Below, piece by piece: positions 58,473-64,000 of a DNA stretch of 64,000 nt. The DNA comes from Dirofilaria immitis. Its lineage: Eukaryota; Nematoda; Chromadorea; Rhabditida; Onchocercidae. The position numbers and the translations under genes were made by a program. Below the pieces are notes generated by a model that saw only the letters and a list, made by a program, of their open reading frames with translations, was not told the DNA's origin and did not search any database. The stretch is taken from assembly GCA_024305405.1 (NCBI GenBank), contig JAKNDB010000087.1:930001-994000 (forward strand), read 5' to 3'. Every line of letters begins with the position of its first letter. The first letter of the stretch is position 1.

Positions 58473-58725
58473 ACTCTTTTAACTCTCTCTTTATTATTCA
58501 ATGTCCGGTAGAAGATGTAATCATTTCAGTTTCATCGAATGTTGCATTCTGTGGAAATAGAAATTTCTAAAGCTTCTAAATTTGATTGAGTTTCTAATCC
58601 TCTCTTTTAACTCTCTCTTTATTATTCAACGTCCGGTAGAAGATAGTAATCACTTCAGTTTCATCGAATGTTGCATTCTGTGGAAATAGAAATTTCTAAA
58701 GCTTCTAAATTTGATTGAGTTTCTT
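58473..58725. repeat. Tandem duplication of a ~127 bp exon-like unit
   Basis: Copies at about 58473-58596 and 58599-58725 differ at a few positions, including one inserted base. On the minus strand each contains an acceptor-like TTTCCACAG followed by open sequence (NATFDETEVITIFYRTLNN in the right copy). The left copy loses that frame through the one-base difference. Whether any of this is transcribed is unknown. Confidence 0.75.
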
Positions 58726-60474
58726 ATTTAATTTTATTAGCATAATTTTTGCAAGCTATAACTTTATCAATCTTCTTAATATTACATATAAAATGTTTCT
58801 CCTAAAGAGATCATTTTGCTTTTTGATATTTGCTTCACTTCAAATCAATCTTTATATCAAGATGATGTAGAAATTTCTTCGTTCAAGTGAAACTTATTCT
58901 ATTTTGAGAAATAATTTTTTTGATAAAAGTTAATAACTAAAACTTTCACTTAGAAAGAAATGAAAAATTTAAATTTTATGGTTTTGATTAAAAATCAGAT
59001 GGAAGTTTATTGCCAACTATATCTGATCGTTTAGGGTCATCGATTAGCGATCACTCTTTCCGATATATTCGCTAAAAGTATATGTTTTCTTTTGTTATTT
59101 TTTGAATAGAATTTGATCCAAAAATCGTGAATAATTTCATTTCTTTAGTTTTCAAATTTTTTTGGAAATTTTTGGTTTTTCGAAATTTCATTATTTTAGC
59201 GAATTTTTATATTTTTATCAGCCTGATTAAAATGATATCAATTATCTAACTGCTTTATCAGTGTCCAGAAAGAGTAAGCTTTCAAAATTATTCAATAAAA
59301 CTTTACTCGTATTTTATCATCTTTAAAATTAAAACTTACAAAATCATTACTTCCCGAGAAAATTTAAACAAGAAGTTTCGGCAATAGTATTACAAATTAA
59401 GGACATCAACAACGAACAACAAAATGTTTGACATCTATTGTTGATTTGTTTACCTAATGATTAATTGCCTATCTTTTAGGATATCAATGAACATTTATAA
59501 ATTGTTTAAATCATAATTAATTCCAAAGCAAATCAAAAAAGTGCCTATTTTATCAATTTATTTACATCATTTATCTTAAACATTACAAATAAAAGATATA
59601 TATTTTTCTTCGAATGATCAAGGATTCCAAAATATATCGACTAAAATTCGAAAAAAAAACACGGTTGACGGAAAGTTGAAAATCGAAAAATTAAAAGTTT
59701 TGAGACTATCATCTATATCAATCAATGAAAATGTAAAAATGAAATGAATGATATGATAAAGAAGTAATGAAATCATTTGCAGAAAATATGGAATCTAGCA
59801 TGATAGAAAAAAATTAATAAGTAAAAGATTTTTTAGAAGATAAAATAAGCCAATTAGCTAAAACTTTCAAATCTCTCCTTTACTATAATATATGTCTAGA
59901 GCACTATATCAAGGTTTTCGTTTGATACATAATGAATATTAATTAATTTGAAATTGATTAAAACTAGTTCTCATTAAATTCTGGTTTAAAGTTAATTCCA
60001 TAGATTTGAATAACAGCATGTATTAAGTGAACAATTAGTAAACAACACAGAGTATCAAAGATTAGTTTTGATTAGAAGTAAAAATGAGCAATCAGTGAAT
60101 AATCATTACATCAAAAACTAATAAATAATCATACAATATTAGATATTAAAAAAGTTTTCAAAAAATAGAAACAATAAAATTAGGCTATATCAAATCAGAA
60201 ATTTCAGATGGGTGATTTGTTGATTACATGTAACAACAGATTATCATATCTATTCACAAAAATAATTGTCCTTAATTGATTTATTATTCGATCCATTTCA
60301 AATCTTGAATCGCTATCAAAACCAAAATCGTATCATGTGAAATGCTAATTCATCACGAATATCATGTGTTATCAGTACTGGAGAATATCTGCAATAGAAA
60401 TGGAAAAGTAATCAAATATGAAATAAATAATACAATTTGACGATATTAGCAAATATCATTAGGGATTATGATAA

Positions 60475-60657
60475 ATGATATATTTCGTAATTTTAAACTT
60501 AAAGCAATATGCTATTGATTCGCTATCCGAAAAATCGGAATTAGATCCAAGATTCATAGGACAATCTAGGAATACATGCCAAATATTAGATGATATGATC
60601 ATTGAAAAGCACGATATGCAAGAGTTAGATAAATCAGTCTGTACTATGAATTTCTGA
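60475..60657 (+). CDS. Possible 60-codon ORF or terminal exon
   Basis: A plus-strand frame with balanced composition (YAIDSLSEKSELDPRFIGQS, then ILDDMIIEKHDMQELDKS) ending in TGA. An AAG acceptor-like site precedes QYAIDS. No family is recognised and no partner exon was found upstream, so this is weak. Confidence 0.18.
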   Translation: MIYFVILNLKQYAIDSLSEKSELDPRFIGQSRNTCQILDDMIIEKHDMQELDKSVCTMNF

Positions 60658-60959
60658 TATGAAATATTCTATACTATATGAATGGATACTTTGGTGATAA
60701 TAAAAATATAATGAATTGAAAAATTTTGCATAGCATGATTTGTAATATTGTTTAGATCAAAAATCAATTAATTATCCATATCTCAATATCAAAAGTCTCT
60801 GTTTCGATTTATCCTATCAGTAGGACTTGCATGTATTGTTTAGGATGTTGAAATAAATTATAAATCTATCTCCTATCCCTTTATCCTGATAATCAACTTT
60901 TGCATAATTAAATAATTAAAGGTATTGGCTATCGCCTACTCTCAAGAGCGAAGACCATC

Positions 60960-61112
60960 CTATAAAAAGAATATTCTCGGATCAATAGGATCAATATCAG
61001 AGTCACTATCGGTGTCTTGAGTAATTTCGTTGCAATTCAATTTCAAGGACATTAGAGGATAGCGGCAACGGACAATCCAAAGGACGAGCGATAGTTCATC
61101 AGAAGTCGCAAT
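60960..61112 (-). CDS. Possible C-terminal exon with acidic tail
   Basis: A minus-strand open stretch of about 50 codons ending at TAG (60960-60962), with an acidic segment EITQDTDSDSDIDPIDPR near the end. The residue mix is unlike random AT-rich frames. It has no clear acceptor and no recognised family. Could be the last exon of an unseen gene or chance. Confidence 0.22.
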   Translation of the reverse strand: MATSDELSLVLWIVRCRYPLMSLKLNCNEITQDTDSDSDIDPIDPRIFFL

Positions 61113-61255
61113 TCAAATGAATTATTAGTAGTATAGAAGCAGAAATAGAAGCAATGATGAAGATGAAAAGTGAACAACAGTCACAAAATGTAACTAGTAA
61201 ATACGATGTTGTTTACAGTATCGCATAAAATCAATATGGTTAATGTCGGCGTTCT

Positions 61256-61505
61256 TCCAATCCAATAGAATCCACCCTCAATCCAATCCAATTCACCTTC
61301 TATCCAATCCAGTGCAATCGAATCCACCTCCAATCGATTCCACTTTCAATGTAATCCACCTTCTATCCAATCCAATTCATCTCTAATCCAGTCGAATCCA
61401 CGCCCAATCCATTCCACAACCAATCCACCTTCTATCCAATCCAAATCAGTGCAATCCAATCTAGTCCAATCTTATTCAGTCCAATCCAATCCAATCACCT
61501 CCAGC
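61256..61505. repeat. CCAAT/TCCAATCCA-rich degenerate repeat
   Basis: About 250 bp dominated by variants of TCCAATCCA interspersed with CACCTTCTATCCAATCCA units (at least three copies). More GC-rich than the surroundings. It lies just downstream of the small gene at 61940-62632. Confidence 0.85.
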
Positions 61506-61939
61506 CAATTCAGCTGAACTACAAAATATAAGTTATAAGCAGTCTTTCCCTCATTAAAAATGAAGCAATTATTGAGTAGCAGTATGACATGCAGTGCAGT
61601 TCCAATGTTAACTTTATATTTAGACAGTAAATTGGAAATATCTCTTAAATATTTCACAAATGTCAACATTACTTGTTTGTTTGATAGACGATTCTGATAT
61701 TTTACTCATCAAACTCATCGTCATTAAGAATTTTTAAAAATTTAGATATTTGTAATATTTCGTAAATTGCATGAATCGAAAAAGAAATTAGAAATTCATG
61801 AAATACTGATGATCGAAAAAATATCGAATTGTTCAATTACAGGAAATACATTCAGCATTTTACATTGAACCATTTTAAAAGTAATTTCGTGTTTTTGTAT
61901 ATGCTTTAAAATATTCTTAAAAAACCATTTAAATGTCAC

Positions 61940-62632
61940 TTATGCTACTTTATCCGATGATCGTTGTTGTATTATCTGTGCTATAAAAGAAAAACAAAAA
62001 GCACTGGATATTTATTTTTAACTATTAATCAAAGTATCGTATTCCGCTCAATGATATGGAATATTAGAAAACTTTTCTGATATTCAATAATAAGATTTTC
62101 AGCGGAATTCAATGAAATTTTCATAAAATTAATAAAATTAAACGGAAAATTAAAATTTCAAAAAATTATCAAAGCTTTGTGTTAATAATATGCCCTACCT
62201 GTTTATTTACCTTGTTCTTGATTATCTCTGCGGAACATCATATTTTCATTGCAGTTCTTATTTTCAATGCATCGATTCGCGATCCATAAACTTTATAGCT
62301 CGTTATAGTCACAAAATCGACATTTAAAGCATCCACATTGATATCATTTTTACCAACAACCTGAGATGTATCTTTATTCTTATATTTGACGAAAATGTCA
62401 AAGTCAGATCACATAATTTTACGAATAATAAACTGAATCATGTACTTAGATAGCAATGATAAATATATTTTTGACTATTATAAATTTTAACAAAAATCAT
62501 AAAAATTATCGTAAACATTTTTTGAATTCACATTAATTTATTTTATTGACCTTTATAAGAGATGGAAATATAACCTGATAATTTCAGCATCGCAGCAATA
62601 GATTGTATAACACCTGTATCATTGTTCGCCAT
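61940..62632 (-). CDS. Small unrecognised three-exon gene
   Basis: Exons 62575-62632, 62211-62432 and 61940-61980, about 107 codons. Exon 1 starts at an ATG (MANNDTGVIQSIAAMLKLS) and ends at a G^GTTATA donor. The core of exon 2 reads DIFVKYKNKDTSQVVGKNDI then NVDALNVDFVTITSYKVYGS, and after one restored A near 62257 continues NKNCNENMMFRRDNQEQ to a GTAAAT donor. Exon 3 gives AQIIQQRSSDKVA and TAA; the phases of exons 2 and 3 match exactly. The 5' part of exon 2 needs one or two more restored bases, the same error type seen in conserved genes here. I do not recognise the protein; it is small, soluble-looking and has no signal peptide. Confidence 0.5.
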
Positions 62633-64000
62633 TATCACTCTTATCAAACAAGTTCGATCATGGAATACATTTTCTACATCATCTAATTTTATTCAACCGG
62701 TTGCATGGCATTGTCGATTTCATTCAAGTTGATGAACAAATGTCATGGGAAATTGTGCAGATAATGGGATAGGTTTATTTTGGGATGAATTTTATTATTG
62801 AAACTTATGCACTTAAACCTAATAAATCTTTCAGGACAAAGCATAGAGAAGAAATAGTGCAAATTTTCATCAGTGGATTATTTGAGACTGAAATAAATTT
62901 TGTTAACAAAATACTCAAATTACTAAACTTACTAATTTCTTACTTCTTTTTCAAATCACACAATAGTTGAAAATTGATGGATGGATAATGCTACGATAGA
63001 AACAATATTTGGCTTATAATGTGTAATACTATAAACTATTTTTCGATGTGAATATACAATTGTATATCGCTCAGTTAGTAATCTAAACAACAATATGTTA
63101 GAAAAATACAGTACATTTTCTCATCATTAACTCAATAGTTTTTCAAAAATAAAATATGAAAATTTGATCTTATTTTCATCTAACAATAAATGATACTTCG
63201 TTGTCGGAAATTTGCAGCAATAGTTTAACAATTTTTTGCAGTTTTTCTTCAATCACATCTTTTGCTTTCTTTCTTTGATAATTTTTCAAAAATCAAAAGA
63301 AAACCGACCATTGATGTAATAGAAAAGAAATTTCAAAAGGAAACTGGAAAATGGAAAATCTTTCGTCCTTCTTCTTTTCTTGCAAAATATTTTTCATTTG
63401 GTAAGTAAAAAATTTATTAGGCCAATTATTATTGCTTATAATATCCTAAATTTTGAATATATCCATTATATGCTACTTAAAATTTTCATTAATCGATACT
63501 GTCATATTATAATCCAAATAAACATTTTGATATTCTTCAATATATCATGCTATTCAAATTAACAACTGGCTGAAATTTCTTTTCACTTAAATTAATGGAA
63601 AATAGAAAATGAATAGAAAAAAGAAAGTTGATAAAATTAATTAAAAATAGATCAAATATAACTTGAAAAAAGTATTTAAAACAAATATTGAATCGGGTTC
63701 GTTATCCGGCAAAGATACAAATGATCATTATTAATGTAAATTCATTATTAAAGACAACATTTTGGGAGCTGACTTCATTGCTGCTTTTATTGGTTCACTT
63801 TAAATTACAAAAGGAAGAGAAAGAACTACTTTTCGTCTACTGTATATTACAGTAATATTTTATGTAGTTATTTACTGTAATATACAGTAAATGAAGCAAT
63901 TAGATTCAGATATGAAATTTCTTTATTTTCATTCGTTATCTATTAATTACTGTAAAATTAAGAATCTTAGTGGATTAAACCAAAAATATATGGTTGATAA
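62633..64000. other. Right edge, no gene recognised
   Basis: Upstream of the small three-exon gene. Short frames at 62785-62970 and 63380-63562 are low-complexity. A perfect inverted repeat lies at 63838-63889. Confidence 0.45.
63838..63889. repeat. Perfect inverted repeat (18 bp arms)
   Basis: TACTGTATATTACAGTAA (63838-63855) and its exact reverse complement (63872-63889) are separated by 16 bases. Each arm is itself nearly palindromic (TACTGTA..TTACAGTAA). This may be the end of a small foldback element, or chance in AT-rich DNA. Confidence 0.8.

Larger units (their letters stand above)
52265..61939. other. 9.7 kb without a recognised gene
   Basis: Upstream of the CLC gene. Short open frames exist but none has a recognisable domain or a convincing exon chain. 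Low-support candidates are at 58599-58725, 60475-60657 and 60960-61112. The interval holds several minisatellites, a CT-rich tract (about 53195-53250) and a CCAAT-rich repeat. Confidence 0.45.

Overview
The window looks like nuclear genomic DNA of a nematode. It is strongly AT-rich by eye. Its genes are split into many short exons (about 40-280 bp) with TTTCAG-type acceptors. One gene carries a Major Sperm Protein (MSP) domain, another an astacin domain followed by ShKT-like cysteine modules; both combinations are typical of nematodes. AG acceptors lie at or just before several start codons, as expected where spliced leaders are added. A clade III (spirurid/filarial) parasite is my guess; the sequence does not prove it.

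Layout, left to right. 686-873: an unidentified exon (-). 1559-3007: 5' exons of the polyadenylation factor WDR33/PFS-2 (-). 3634-6087: a membrane-anchored MSP-domain protein (-). 6432-10872: an astacin-like protein without zinc ligands, with ShKT-like modules (-), holding a ~700 bp ATT microsatellite in an intron. 11691-14814: UBA3, the NEDD8-activating E1 catalytic subunit (+). 15709-18350: an MRG15/MRG-1 chromodomain protein (-). 20934-22244: eIF5A (-). 26627-29979: a seven-finger C2H2 protein (-). 31260-34639: a BTB plus six-finger C2H2 protein (-). 38433-52264: a CLC-2-type chloride channel of 23 exons with a ~5 kb first intron (-). 61940-62632: a small unrecognised three-exon gene (-). 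Much of the rest, especially 52.3-61.9 kb, shows no convincing gene but has several local duplications and minisatellites.

The genes are mostly independent housekeeping and regulatory genes: mRNA 3' processing, neddylation, chromatin, translation, transcription and ion transport. There is no evidence that they form one pathway. I found no CRISPR array, prophage, tRNA, rRNA or recognisable transposon.

A technical signal runs through the window. At least a dozen exons in otherwise well-conserved genes are one base short, and in most of them the gap falls in a mononucleotide run. Restoring one base in each makes reading frame, splice phase and family alignment agree. The consensus therefore appears to under-call homopolymers, so frameshifts here should not be read as pseudogenes without checking. 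I found no clearly new system. The most interesting biology is the astacin homologue with all three zinc histidines replaced, the N-terminally anchored MSP protein, and an in-frame TGA in the chloride channel.
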